The notes under the pieces are model-generated. The model was not told the origin of the DNA. It saw nothing but the letters and a program-made list of their open reading frames with translations, and made no database searches. DNA of 10,269 bases from an uncultured Blautia sp. (GTDB lineage Bacteria; Bacillota; Clostridia; Lachnospirales; Lachnospiraceae). Positions 1 through 6,432 of this stretch are shown here, piece after piece (positions within the stretch are counted from its first letter, which is position 1; the number at the start of each line of letters is the position of its first letter). Where the stretch lies: contig USDN01000085.1 in NCBI GenBank assembly GCA_900553515.1, positions 1 to 10,269 on the forward strand, in the 5' to 3' direction. A program made the translations under genes and the position numbers.

Positions 1-111
1 TGGCGGGTCCCAAGTTCAAAAATCCTCCTGCAAGCAAGCTTGCGTCGGATTTCCGACCTTTTGCCCCTGGTATCTCAATCTATAGAATATCGTAACTATT
101 TTACTATGTTT
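1..111. other. Non-coding edge region downstream of spoIIP, with two small palindromes and a possible RBS
   Basis: No complete gene is visible. There is a 10-bp palindrome GCAAGCTTGC at 34-43 and, right beside it, an inverted repeat GTCGGA/TCCGAC at 44-57. On the minus strand an AGGAGG sequence (24-29) lies 10 nt before a TTG codon (11-13), so a further minus-strand gene could begin at the very edge; only about four codons would be inside the window. In Bacillus lepA follows spoIIP, but the few codons visible do not identify any product. Confidence 0.3.
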
Positions 112-1332
112 TCATTTTCCTTGCAACACCATATCCAAAAGTTCTGCCAGGGGCATCATCGCATTGCAGGCCTCCTCAAAGGTATTGGTCTGGGCTCCCA
201 CCTCCACCAGTGCTGATCTTGCCCGCAGGTGCTGGTTATAACGCAGTCCTTTTAAATAGATCTTTCTGGTAAAACCAGGATAATACTCCTCTGCTTTTAA
301 CTGCAGTTTCAGGCTAAATGCCAGATTATCTTCCCGAAAAGGATTTGCCAGATATGAAATGGGTCCTTCCGGCGTCTGGCTCAGACCATTAAAAAACATG
401 ATCCTGGCACTTGGCTGACCGCCTATCTCTGTTTTCAGGTATACATCCTCCCCTACACCGTCCCGATGGATATCAAGCACTACCTGGATCGATGGGTACC
501 GGGCCAGGATCTCATTAATTCCTTCCAGTGCATAAGTGTACGCACGGCTGCGGTCCAGCTTGCCCACTGCCAGATCATATACCGTTGTGTCATGGTAAAC
601 ATTCCAGCCTTTTTCTGTAAGAAGATCCGTCAGTTTCTGTCCCACTGCAACCACATTTTCATCTTTTTTACTGTTTTTGTAACTTTCCTGGGAATGGGTG
701 TGATAGATCAGGATCTGAGGCGCATCTTCCTTTTCCAGGGTAAGATCCTTTGACAACAGGTTCTTAGCATTCATCAGTTCTCTGTCTGCTGTAGTAGAAG
801 TATGTACATTATAGAAGTGTTTCATTAAAAAATCATAATCCATCAACTGCTGCATGGGATAGATCATGGGCTGATCCGAAATTTTAGCAGAAGCGCTGTC
901 CGTGTTTGCAGGCGAATTGGCATTTTCAGACTGATCCAATGCTTCTTCGCTGGCTGACCGGATTGTTTCCTCATCTGACTCATCTTCCCCGATCCAGGCC
1001 AGATATTCATGGGTGCGGTAAAATTCCCTTGCTTTTTCATACTGGTCATAGGCCGGATCCATGGTGTTTATGGATGACCATTTTTTCTGTGTCTGTAATG
1101 TCTGATTTGAATGTTTTCCTGTAAGATCCATGCTTAAGGGAAATATCTGCTGCCAGACCCATTCACAGCCTGACTCCCAGACTTCATTTGAAAGGTTGTT
1201 TTTTAATAACTGTATGTGGTTTTCTGCTGCATACAAAATACAGGCTCCTGCAATCATACATAGGATCACCAGGATGCCTGTTATCTTCAGAAATAATATC
1301 CATTTTTTTACATTTCTGCTCCATGATTTCAT
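112..1332 (-). CDS. spoIIP: Stage II sporulation protein P (engulfment peptidoglycan hydrolase)
   Basis: 406 residues. SpoIIP works with SpoIID and SpoIIM at the sporulation septum, cutting peptidoglycan stems (amidase/endopeptidase) so that the mother cell can engulf the forespore. One membrane helix lies at about residues 12-35 after a basic start, followed by an extracytoplasmic stretch. An acidic, Ser/Asn-rich linker lies at about 115-150, and the SpoIIP domain fills the C-terminal half. Family signatures are IYHTHSQESY (HTH at 211-213), LDIHRDG (His289) and SALVEVGAQTN (Glu377), supplying the conserved His/His/Glu set expected of the zinc-dependent catalytic centre. I chose the ATG at 1332 because GGAAGGA stands 4 nt before it; the reading frame extends upstream only to a TTG at 1377 with no ribosome binding site. 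It is the last gene of gpr-transporter-spoIIP. SpoIIP genes are normally transcribed by sigma-E in the mother cell; I found no convincing sigma-E promoter here. Confidence 0.95.
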   Translation of the reverse strand: MKSWSRNVKKWILFLKITGILVILCMIAGACILYAAENHIQLLKNNLSNEVWESGCEWVWQQIFPLSMDLTGKHSNQTLQTQKKWSSINTMDPAYDQYEKAREFYRTHEYLAWIGEDESDEETIRSASEEALDQSENANSPANTDSASAKISDQPMIYPMQQLMDYDFLMKHFYNVHTSTTADRELMNAKNLLSKDLTLEKEDAPQILIYHTHSQESYKNSKKDENVVAVGQKLTDLLTEKGWNVYHDTTVYDLAVGKLDRSRAYTYALEGINEILARYPSIQVVLDIHRDGVGEDVYLKTEIGGQPSARIMFFNGLSQTPEGPISYLANPFREDNLAFSLKLQLKAEEYYPGFTRKIYLKGLRYNQHLRARSALVEVGAQTNTFEEACNAMMPLAELLDMVLQGK

Positions 1333-1368
1333 GGTGTCCTTCCAGTTAAAAAGAAAATATTGGCACCG

Positions 1369-1407
1369 GGGAAACAAATGCCGCCTTCGGCACCCCTTGT
1401 TTTTCCC
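1369..1407 (-). terminator. Hairpin between the EamA transporter and spoIIP, possible weak terminator
   Basis: TGCCG (1379-1383) and CGGCA (1388-1392) form a 5-bp stem with a 4-nt loop. It is extended, after an internal loop, by GGGAAACAA (1369-1377) pairing with TTG/TTTTT/CCC (1397-1407) with a small bulge. Read on the minus strand, the GC core is followed by an imperfect T-rich run (TTTGTTT). It could end or attenuate the transporter transcript before spoIIP. The T-run is interrupted, so strength is doubtful. Confidence 0.4.
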
Positions 1408-1456
1408 TTTATGTCATATATATGCAGATCATCCTGCCGGAAGTTCATCACATTTC

Positions 1457-2353
1457 TTATTTTTTAGGAGAAAATGGCCACTCGGAGATCAGAAGGCCTA
1501 CAAGGGTCAGGACCGTTCCTGCCATTGCCTGAAAGGTGATCACTTCATGGAGAAGAGGGATCGACATTAAAATCGTTACAACCGGGATCCCGTAAATATA
1601 TACGCTGGCTCTGGTAGCACCTAAGGACTTTACTGCATAATTCCAGGTGACAAAGCAGATTGCAGAGGCGCCTACCCCCAGATAAATGATATTTCCCAGA
1701 TTTACCGGCTTTAATAATGCGGAAAGGGAAAGATGGAAATCCATAAAAGGAAGGGCACACAGCATGAACAAAATACCATAGAAAAAAGTTCTCCGGGTGG
1801 TAATGATGGTATCATATCCAAAACCGGCTATTTTTCTGGAACAGATGGAATATACTCCCCAGATGGCTGCCGCTGCCACACCAAGGAAATCTCCCAGTGG
1901 ATTTAACTCTACTGTCTCCCCTTTCTGGAATGTGATCAGACAGATGCCTGCCATTGCACACACAAATCCCAGAACGATACTCTTCTTCATTTTCTCCCCT
2001 TCCAGGAAAAAGTGGGCCAGAATACCTGTAAAAATAGGGGCGATCGATACAATAACGCTGATATTCGATGCCTGTGTCAAAGTCAGGGCAATGTTTTCCA
2101 TAAGATAATAAATACCGATCCCCGTAATACCGGCCACGATCATGATCCCTTCCTGTTTCAGGCTTCCTGCTTTCAAAGGAACCGGGCGGATAATCCACAG
2201 GAAAATATAACCTGCCACAAACCGCAGCACCAGTATTTCAAGAGGTGACAGATCTTCTAACAGGACTTTCGTCGATATAAACGTTGTCCCCCAGATCAGC
2301 ATAGTAAAGATCGCAGCCAGATGTCCGGCTGCTTTTGTCTTTTGTGCACTCAT
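1457..2353 (-). CDS. EamA-family (drug/metabolite transporter superfamily) membrane permease
   Basis: 298 residues, the usual length for a two-repeat DMT permease with about ten membrane helices. The first EamA repeat runs from about residue 12 to 140 and the second from about 150 to 292. The first repeat shows the typical N-terminal signature WGTTFISTKVLLEDLSPLEI followed by an LRF motif; the second repeats the pattern with AAAIWGVYSICSRK. Such proteins export or import small metabolites across the cytoplasmic membrane; the substrate cannot be deduced. The ATG at 2353 is preceded by AAGGAG at 7 nt spacing. It lies 47 nt downstream of gpr on the same strand, and 124 nt separate it from spoIIP. 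A perfect 7-1-7 AT palindrome in the gap to gpr could be a promoter or operator of its own. Its position between two sporulation genes is unusual; whether it has a sporulation role is unknown. Confidence 0.9.
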   Translation of the reverse strand: MSAQKTKAAGHLAAIFTMLIWGTTFISTKVLLEDLSPLEILVLRFVAGYIFLWIIRPVPLKAGSLKQEGIMIVAGITGIGIYYLMENIALTLTQASNISVIVSIAPIFTGILAHFFLEGEKMKKSIVLGFVCAMAGICLITFQKGETVELNPLGDFLGVAAAAIWGVYSICSRKIAGFGYDTIITTRRTFFYGILFMLCALPFMDFHLSLSALLKPVNLGNIIYLGVGASAICFVTWNYAVKSLGATRASVYIYGIPVVTILMSIPLLHEVITFQAMAGTVLTLVGLLISEWPFSPKK

Positions 2354-2380
2354 TTCTTTGCTCCTTATCCCTTTTCATAT

Positions 2381-2395
2381 TTATATACTATATAA
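2381..2395. promoter_or_regulatory. 7-1-7 AT palindrome upstream of the EamA transporter
   Basis: TTATATA-C-TATATAA is a perfect inverted repeat in the 47-nt gap between gpr and the transporter, ending 27 nt before the transporter start codon. It might bind a regulator or overlap a -10 element. A/T-only palindromes also arise by chance in such spacers, so this is a suggestion only. Confidence 0.3.
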
Positions 2396-2400
2396 GCCTA

Positions 2401-3306
2401 TTAAAATAAAGCCCTGTGGATCCCTTCTGAAATAGTAAAACTTAACTGGCGTACTCTCTCATCAATATCCGGCGGTGTTACATAAAGAGAACCAAACTCC
2501 GGCTCTAAAAGTTCTGTGATCAGACGGTACTGATCTTCCGGATCCATGTTCTGGATCCATTTTCCCGTATTTTTCGTTTCTGCCTGGGATGACAGTACCC
2601 CAAGCAAAGCGGAGATCGTATCATGAACAATGGCTGCCGCACCTACTACGGTAGGAACTCCAATCGCAAGAACCGGTATTCCTAACGTTTCTTTTGTAAG
2701 ACTGTGTCTGTGATTTCCAACTCCTGACCCGGGATGAATTCCTGTATCCGTCAGCTGGATGGTGGTTCCAAGGCGCCGGATGCTGCGGGCTGCCAGAGCG
2801 TCAATGGCGATCACCAGATCCGGCTGTACCTCCTTAATAATGCCCAACAGGATCCTGGCAGTTTCCATTCCCGTCTGGGCCATAACACCGGGAGCTATGG
2901 CTTTTAACCCTTCTGCAGACACGCAGAGATTACTGACCGTCCGGGGTCCAAGGGAGTCCGGGGTTACGCTTTGATTTCCAAGCCCTGCTACCAGGATATT
3001 TTTCCCGGTCTTCTGCTTTAACAGTCCTTTTAACAACAACGCCAGTTCATCAGATACTTCACTATGAAAATCTTCATCAGGCATAAGCAGTTTATCTGCT
3101 TCCAGTGTAAGATAGCTTCCCATCGGTTTTCCCAAAGCTTTGGCGCCATGTTCATTTAAAACCTTCACTTCTGTGATCTGGGCTGCTGACCGTTTTCCTT
3201 CCCACTTTTTAAAAGAAACCCCTGAAACTTCTTCCGCTGCTTCTTTTAAACCTTCCCGTTCCTCTAAAGCAAGGTCTGTACGTATTTTAAATTCAGGTAT
3301 CTTCAT
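2401..3306 (-). CDS. gpr: GPR endopeptidase, the spore germination protease that degrades small acid-soluble proteins
   Basis: 301 residues. GPR (peptidase family A25) cleaves the DNA-protecting SASPs during germination, freeing spore DNA and supplying amino acids. It is made as an inactive zymogen in the forespore and removes its own N-terminal propeptide. The sequence IRTDLALEE at residues 8-16 matches the propeptide cleavage region, which resembles the SASP site. Conserved blocks follow: GLGNQSVTPDSLGPRT (108-123), AIDALAARS with Asp169 (167-175), and TDTGIHPGSGVGN with Asp187 (186-198); the conserved aspartates are those expected of the A25 active site. The ATG at 3306 follows AGGAGG at 9 nt spacing. 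It is the first gene of the gpr-transporter-spoIIP run and is divergent from rpsT. A CATAATA box about 75 nt upstream suggests forespore (sigma-F/sigma-G) control, as is known for gpr in Bacillus. Confidence 0.96.
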   Translation of the reverse strand: MKIPEFKIRTDLALEEREGLKEAAEEVSGVSFKKWEGKRSAAQITEVKVLNEHGAKALGKPMGSYLTLEADKLLMPDEDFHSEVSDELALLLKGLLKQKTGKNILVAGLGNQSVTPDSLGPRTVSNLCVSAEGLKAIAPGVMAQTGMETARILLGIIKEVQPDLVIAIDALAARSIRRLGTTIQLTDTGIHPGSGVGNHRHSLTKETLGIPVLAIGVPTVVGAAAIVHDTISALLGVLSSQAETKNTGKWIQNMDPEDQYRLITELLEPEFGSLYVTPPDIDERVRQLSFTISEGIHRALF

Positions 3307-3379
3307 TTTTCGCTGCCTCCTTGTTTTGTCCTGTATAACTGTAACGATCGTTAAAATTAGTTTTTACACAGAGACAGCG

Positions 3380-3386
3380 TATTATG
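3380..3386 (-). promoter_or_regulatory. Candidate forespore sigma-F/G -10 element for gpr
   Basis: The minus strand reads GGCATAATA, matching the CATNNTA-type -10 of sigma-G (and sigma-F-like) promoters. It would give a leader of about 65 nt before the gpr start. No convincing GCATA-type -35 stands at 16-18 nt spacing, so the assignment rests on the -10 and on the known forespore expression of gpr. Confidence 0.4.
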
Positions 3387-3506
3387 CCACATGGATTTTA
3401 TTATAACTTACAGAAATAGAACTGGCAATCAGAAACATTTCCTGCATTGGTTCATGATGCTGTAGAACGTCTGCTTAACATTCTTGATAATTTTTAAAAT
3501 TTTTGC

Positions 3507-3535
3507 TTGACATTTCCAAATGGATCCGATAAAAT
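3507..3535 (+). promoter_or_regulatory. Vegetative (sigma-A type) promoter of rpsT
   Basis: A perfect -35 TTGACA (3507-3512) is followed after exactly 17 nt by TAAAAT (3530-3535). Transcription should start near 3542, giving a leader of about 90 nt before rpsT. A strong housekeeping promoter suits a ribosomal protein gene. Confidence 0.85.
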
Positions 3536-3563
3536 ATAACAGTATGTTTACATTGAACTGTCC

Positions 3564-3588
3564 GTGTCCAGGCTTTGATGGAAAACAC
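3564..3588 (+). promoter_or_regulatory. Bulged hairpin in the rpsT leader
   Basis: In the predicted leader, GTGTCCA (3564-3570) pairs with TGG (3579-3581) and ACAC (3585-3588), leaving an AAA bulge and an 8-nt loop. Many r-protein mRNAs carry leader structures bound by their own product. S20 autoregulation through this hairpin is possible but rests only on position and shape. Confidence 0.25.
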
Positions 3589-3632
3589 AACGATTAATAT
3601 TTTTATATAATACCGAACGGAGGTGTATTTCA

Positions 3633-3896
3633 TTGGCTAACATTAAATCTGCAAAGAAGAGAATCTTAGTAAACGAAACTAAGGCTGCAAGAAACAAGGC
3701 GATCAGATCTAAGGTTAAAACTGCGATCAAGAAAGTTGAGGCTGCTGTAGCTGCTGGAGATAAGGCTGCTGCTCAGGCTGCACTGGTTGCTGCTACTACC
3801 GAGATCGATAAGGCTTGCACCAAGGGTGTATATCACAAGAACAATGCTGCCCGCAAAGTTTCTCGTGTATCCAAGGCTGTTAATTCTATCGCTTAA
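3633..3896 (+). CDS. rpsT: 30S ribosomal protein S20
   Basis: 87 residues, the normal length of bacterial S20. S20 binds 16S rRNA early in assembly of the small subunit and forms a three-helix bundle. The start MANIKSAKKRILVNETKAARNK and the C-terminal GVYHKNNAARKVSRVSKAVN are family hallmarks, and the protein is rich in Lys and Ala as expected. The start codon is TTG, well supported by GGAGGTG (3619-3625) at 7 nt spacing; non-ATG starts are familiar in S20 genes and can limit translation in autoregulated cases. It is a single-gene unit with its own promoter and terminator. It is divergent from gpr and convergent with the holA pair, whereas in Bacillus holA, rpsT and gpr lie close together as neighbours. 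Confidence 0.98.
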   Translation: MANIKSAKKRILVNETKAARNKAIRSKVKTAIKKVEAAVAAGDKAAAQAALVAATTEIDKACTKGVYHKNNAARKVSRVSKAVNSIA

Positions 3897-3933
3897 TTTA
3901 TAGAGTTCGATCAATCGATACCGTAATTTAAAA

Positions 3934-3966
3934 ACTCTCCGGATTAACCCACCGGAGAGTTTTTTT
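3934..3966 (+). terminator. Strong intrinsic terminator of rpsT
   Basis: ACTCTCCGG (3934-3942) pairs perfectly with CCGGAGAGT (3952-3960) around a 9-nt loop, followed by a run of seven T (3960-3966). It starts 37 nt after the rpsT stop codon. Confidence 0.95.
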
Positions 3967-3967
3967 G

Positions 3968-4105
3968 TTATTCAGAGCAATGCGAAAATGCAGGAAAAAG
4001 TGTGGATCATGCTTGCATGAATGAACACTTTTCCCTGCATTTTCATATGACGAGCAGCCACATCGAGATGCAGCGCAGCGAAATCGAGATGTTTGCTCTG
4101 AATAA
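3968..4105. repeat. Composite palindromic intergenic element (three-arm inverted-repeat structure)
   Basis: The ends are a perfect 13-bp inverted repeat, TTATTCAGAGCAA (3968-3980) and TTGCTCTGAATAA (4093-4105). Inside, arm 1 is a 20-bp stem with one mismatch (3984-4003 with 4025-4044), itself capped by the palindrome TCATGC-TT-GCATGA (4007-4020). Arm 2 (4060-4092) is closed by ACATC/GATGT and contains the direct repeat ATCGAGATG (4062-4070, 4083-4091) around a CAGCGCAGCG core. GAGCA at 4052-4056 can also pair with TGCTC (4094-4098), competing with the outer stem. No open reading frame of note lies within. It fills the gap between the convergent rpsT and UPF0340 genes. It resembles a dispersed palindromic repeat or a non-autonomous miniature element; a structured RNA or a bidirectional terminator is also possible. 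No flanking target duplication is obvious. Confidence 0.75.
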
Positions 4106-4116
4106 TTGTACTTTCC

Positions 4117-4722
4117 CTACATCTGCTCTTCATCATAACGTGCTCTGATGCCGCCTACAAATTTCAAACGGGTCCTTGCACATACTACGTGGGCACCACC
4201 AATGGCCTTTGTCTGAATTCTTACAGGCACAGCCACATCTCTCATATGCATACCGATCAGAGTATCTCCAATATCAATTCCTGCATGTGCCTTGATATGT
4301 TCTACTGCAACCGGGTGTTCCAGGGTATGATAAGCAGCGGTTGAGAAAGAACCACCTGCCTTTAACTGAGGAACTACATTGACCGGTTCATAGCCGTATT
4401 TCTCCGCTGCCTCCTCTTCCAGGATCAGGGAACGGTTTAAATGCTCGCAGCACTGCGCAGCCAGATAAATCCCCAATGGCTTTAATTCTTCATACAGCGC
4501 TTTGTATACAGTCTGTCCAATAGTCTCACTGGAATGGGAACCGATCTTGTAACTTCCGATCTCACTGGAAGAACAGCCCACTACCAGGATCTGACCTGGT
4601 TTCATCTTGGCAACAGCCAGAAGTTCCTTTAAAACGTCCTTGGTCTGTGTGCGGATCTCTTCTAACACTTCATCACTTTCTTTTTCCGTTGCTACCCCTG
4701 GTATATTTTTTTCTTCTGCCAT
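4117..4722 (-). CDS. UPF0340/YwlG-like family protein (TIGR01440)
   Basis: 201 residues, close to the family's usual length of about 180-190 with a short acidic N-terminal extension. Recognisable family blocks are VVGCSSSEIGSYKIGSHSSE (47-66), LAAQCCEHLNRSL (88-100) with a Cys-Cys-Glu-His cluster, LKAGGSFSTAAYHTL (120-134) and a C-terminal GAHVVCARTRLKFVGG. The conserved Cys and His residues suggest metal or thiol chemistry, but the biochemical role of the family is not established, so no function is assigned. There is no signal peptide or membrane helix; it is a soluble cytoplasmic protein. The ATG at 4722 follows AGGAGGAG. It begins 23 nt after holA on the same strand and is probably co-transcribed with it. 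Its stop codon lies just beyond the palindromic element, which could serve as the transcript's 3' boundary. Confidence 0.85.
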   Translation of the reverse strand: MAEEKNIPGVATEKESDEVLEEIRTQTKDVLKELLAVAKMKPGQILVVGCSSSEIGSYKIGSHSSETIGQTVYKALYEELKPLGIYLAAQCCEHLNRSLILEEEAAEKYGYEPVNVVPQLKAGGSFSTAAYHTLEHPVAVEHIKAHAGIDIGDTLIGMHMRDVAVPVRIQTKAIGGAHVVCARTRLKFVGGIRARYDEEQM

Positions 4723-4745
4723 TTAATGCATTCTCCTCCTTAATT

Positions 4746-5723
4746 CTAATATTTATTAGCGATCAGCAGTTCCACTGCCAGACGGTCCTGGAGTTTTCCC
4801 GTTTTCACACTTTCTTCTGCGTCCACACACAAATTCACATAGGACAAGATCTGTTCCTTCGTAAATGTTTTCGCCTGCGCCATTACTTTTCCTGTAACAA
4901 AAGGCTGCAATTTCAATTTAGAAGAGATCGTACTCCTATCCATTCCTCTTCCCATCAGTTCCTTTACCTGCAGGATCTGGTTAAACTGCCTTGCAATGAG
5001 AAACAGGATACGCATAGACGGCTCTTTTAATGTAAGAAGATCTTCATAAAGATCCATTGCCTTTCTTGTCTGTCTGTTGGCAATGGCCGTGATCATGTCA
5101 AATATTTTGTTCGTCACCTGGGTAATACACACTGCATCAATATCTTCTTCCGTTATAATATCCCGTCCAAGTGTATAACTGATCACCTTATCCAGTTCAG
5201 AAGTAATATTTTCCATATCATCTCCTGTTTTTCCCAGGAAATATTCCATAGTCCGGCCAGTTATCTTTTTTCCATTTTTTGCCAGTATTCCTGCTGCCCA
5301 TCTTCCAAGCTGGGCACTGTCCTGACGCACCATTTCTGCAATATAGCCATACTTTTTTACAGCCTTATACATACGGCTTCGCTTATCTACTTCCGTTTCC
5401 ACAAACAAAAGACAGGTCGTATCCGGAATATTCTCTATATAGGCGCACATTTCATCTGCCCCTGGTCCGCCTTTAAACCAGCCGCTGTCCTCCATAAGGA
5501 TCAGACGTCTGTCAGCAAAAAAAGGCATTGTATCGGAAAGGCTGATGATCTCATTTACATTTATTCCCTTTCCTTCATAATAATTATAATTCATGGTATC
5601 GCCCTGGGTAATGGCTTCCCGAAGGCGGTTTTTATAGCTTTTTTTTAAAAATGCTTCTTCCCCGAAGAGAAGATATACTTTCTTAAAATCATTATTTTTT
5701 ATATCCTGGTTCAGGGTCTGCAT
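4746..5723 (-). CDS. holA: DNA polymerase III subunit delta
   Basis: 325 residues, the typical length for Firmicute HolA (YqeN). The delta subunit belongs to the clamp loader and opens the beta sliding clamp during loading onto primed DNA. The N-terminal segment VYLLFGEEAFLKKSYKNRL (residues about 17-35) is the characteristic opening of the AAA+-like domain I. It is followed by NYNYYEGK, LSDTMPFFADRRLILMED and, in the middle, the ENITSELDKVISY helix. The C-terminal collar domain includes EPSMRILFLIARQFNQILQVKEL and a final SVKTGKLQDRLAVELLIANKY. As in the family, no complete Walker A motif is present. The ATG at 5723 has only a distant AGGAG (about 13 nt), so initiation may be modest. It is transcribed with the UPF0340 gene. 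In many Firmicutes comEC lies upstream of holA, but no comEC is visible here. Confidence 0.95.
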   Translation of the reverse strand: MQTLNQDIKNNDFKKVYLLFGEEAFLKKSYKNRLREAITQGDTMNYNYYEGKGINVNEIISLSDTMPFFADRRLILMEDSGWFKGGPGADEMCAYIENIPDTTCLLFVETEVDKRSRMYKAVKKYGYIAEMVRQDSAQLGRWAAGILAKNGKKITGRTMEYFLGKTGDDMENITSELDKVISYTLGRDIITEEDIDAVCITQVTNKIFDMITAIANRQTRKAMDLYEDLLTLKEPSMRILFLIARQFNQILQVKELMGRGMDRSTISSKLKLQPFVTGKVMAQAKTFTKEQILSYVNLCVDAEESVKTGKLQDRLAVELLIANKY

Positions 5724-5746
5724 GTAATTCTTTTTGCTCCTGTTGA

Positions 5747-5833
5747 TTAGTTGGACACCTTATACTCAGGTTCCACACGGATGTGTTTCACTGCCCGTTT
5801 GGCAGCTGCATGTATTTCTCCGCGTGGCTCCAT
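5747..5833 (-). other. Short open frame of 28 codons upstream of holA, possible gene remnant
   Basis: A minus-strand frame encodes MEPRGEIHAAAKRAVKHIRV and then EPEYKVSN before a TAA at 5747-5749, 23 nt before the holA start. The same frame stays open upstream of the ATG back to a stop near 5890. The composition (charged, amphipathic, no low complexity) looks like the C-terminus of a real protein, but no ribosome binding site precedes the ATG. It may be the tail of a decayed gene formerly ahead of holA. I do not recognise the family. The rest of 5724-5958 holds the divergent 5' regions of holA and the MarR gene. Confidence 0.25.
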
Positions 5834-5943
5834 TGTAACACACCAGCCGCATAATGTTAAGGCTTGACTTTTGTTCTCATCTGACGTACTCTATTAAATA
5901 GTTTTTTTTAGAACTGTTTTGTTTAAAACTTTTTATTTTTCAG

Positions 5944-5958
5944 AAAGGAGTCTCCTTT
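5944..5958 (+). promoter_or_regulatory. Perfect palindrome containing the ribosome binding site of the MarR gene
   Basis: AAAGGAG-T-CTCCTTT ends directly before the ATG at 5959. The left half is the Shine-Dalgarno sequence at 8 nt spacing. In RNA, AAAGG/CCTTT could pair across a 5-nt loop and hide the site. In DNA, the dyad has the size and position of an autoregulatory operator. Which one applies cannot be told from sequence. Confidence 0.5.
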
Positions 5959-6432
5959 ATGATCTGTATTACTGATTTCCTTGCACATATCCGGCTGACC
6001 ATGAAATTGCAGGAACAGATGTTAAAAAATATCTGTGAAACATGGCAGCTGACCATAACAGAAGGAAAGGTTATTTCATTTCTTTATAATAATCCAGGAA
6101 AAGATACTGCTGCTGATATCACAGAACTTCGGATGCTCTCCAAAGGAAATGTATCCCAGGCTGTAGAAAGTCTGATCCAGAAAGGTCTGCTAAAGAGGAC
6201 CGCTGACCAGACTGACCGGCGAAAGATCCATTTATCCCTGCTTCCCCGGACTGCAGACATTACAGCTGCCATCTGTTCCATGCAGGCAAATCTCTACAGC
6301 CAGATTTTTTGCGGTCTGTCTGAGGAAGACTTGAAATTTTATGAACAGATCAACCAACGGATCATGGAAAATACGAAAAAAGCGATCAAAGAAAGGACGA
6401 CAGAAAATGAATTTACAGCAAAAGAAAGATAA
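5959..6432 (+). CDS. MarR-family transcriptional regulator
   Basis: 157 residues, the normal size of a MarR protein, which binds DNA as a dimer and usually represses adjacent efflux or stress genes until a ligand releases it. The winged helix-turn-helix spans about residues 32-95. ITEGKVISFLYNNPG forms the first helices, DITELRMLSKGNVSQAVESLIQKGLL (53-78) the helix-turn-helix with the recognition helix at about 61-76, and RTADQTDRRKIHLSLL (80-95) the wing with the family D-x-R-R pattern. Flanking helices provide dimerisation. The ATG is fixed by AAAGGAG at 8 nt. Its 3' end overlaps the downstream MATE gene by 26 nt, implying co-transcription and likely translational coupling. The arrangement parallels mepR-mepA of Staphylococcus aureus, so control of the efflux pump and of itself is the likely role (inference). 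The inducing ligand is unknown. Confidence 0.92.
   Translation: MICITDFLAHIRLTMKLQEQMLKNICETWQLTITEGKVISFLYNNPGKDTAADITELRMLSKGNVSQAVESLIQKGLLKRTADQTDRRKIHLSLLPRTADITAAICSMQANLYSQIFCGLSEEDLKFYEQINQRIMENTKKAIKERTTENEFTAKER

Noticed and set aside
1..30. tRNA T-arm-like sequence (GTTCAAAAATC)
   Set aside because: No flanking stem pairs and no acceptor or anticodon arm is visible.
1333..1377. Longer spoIIP reading frame from a TTG at 1377
   Set aside because: It has no ribosome binding site and crosses a hairpin, while the ATG at 1332 has a strong one and puts the basic residues right before the membrane helix.
3968..4105. Element as the terminator of rpsT
   Set aside because: rpsT already has a complete terminator at 3934-3966, and this structure has no T-run following a stem on the plus strand.
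5864..5892. Promoter TTGACT-17-TACTCT for the MarR gene
   Set aside because: The -10 matches only half of the consensus; a nearby TATTAA is at the wrong distance, so it is not supported enough to list.
6341..6406. Upstream start for the MATE protein
   Set aside because: The 22 extra residues are basic, unlike MATE N-termini, lie inside the MarR gene and lack a Shine-Dalgarno; the ATG at 6407 fits both homology and signal.
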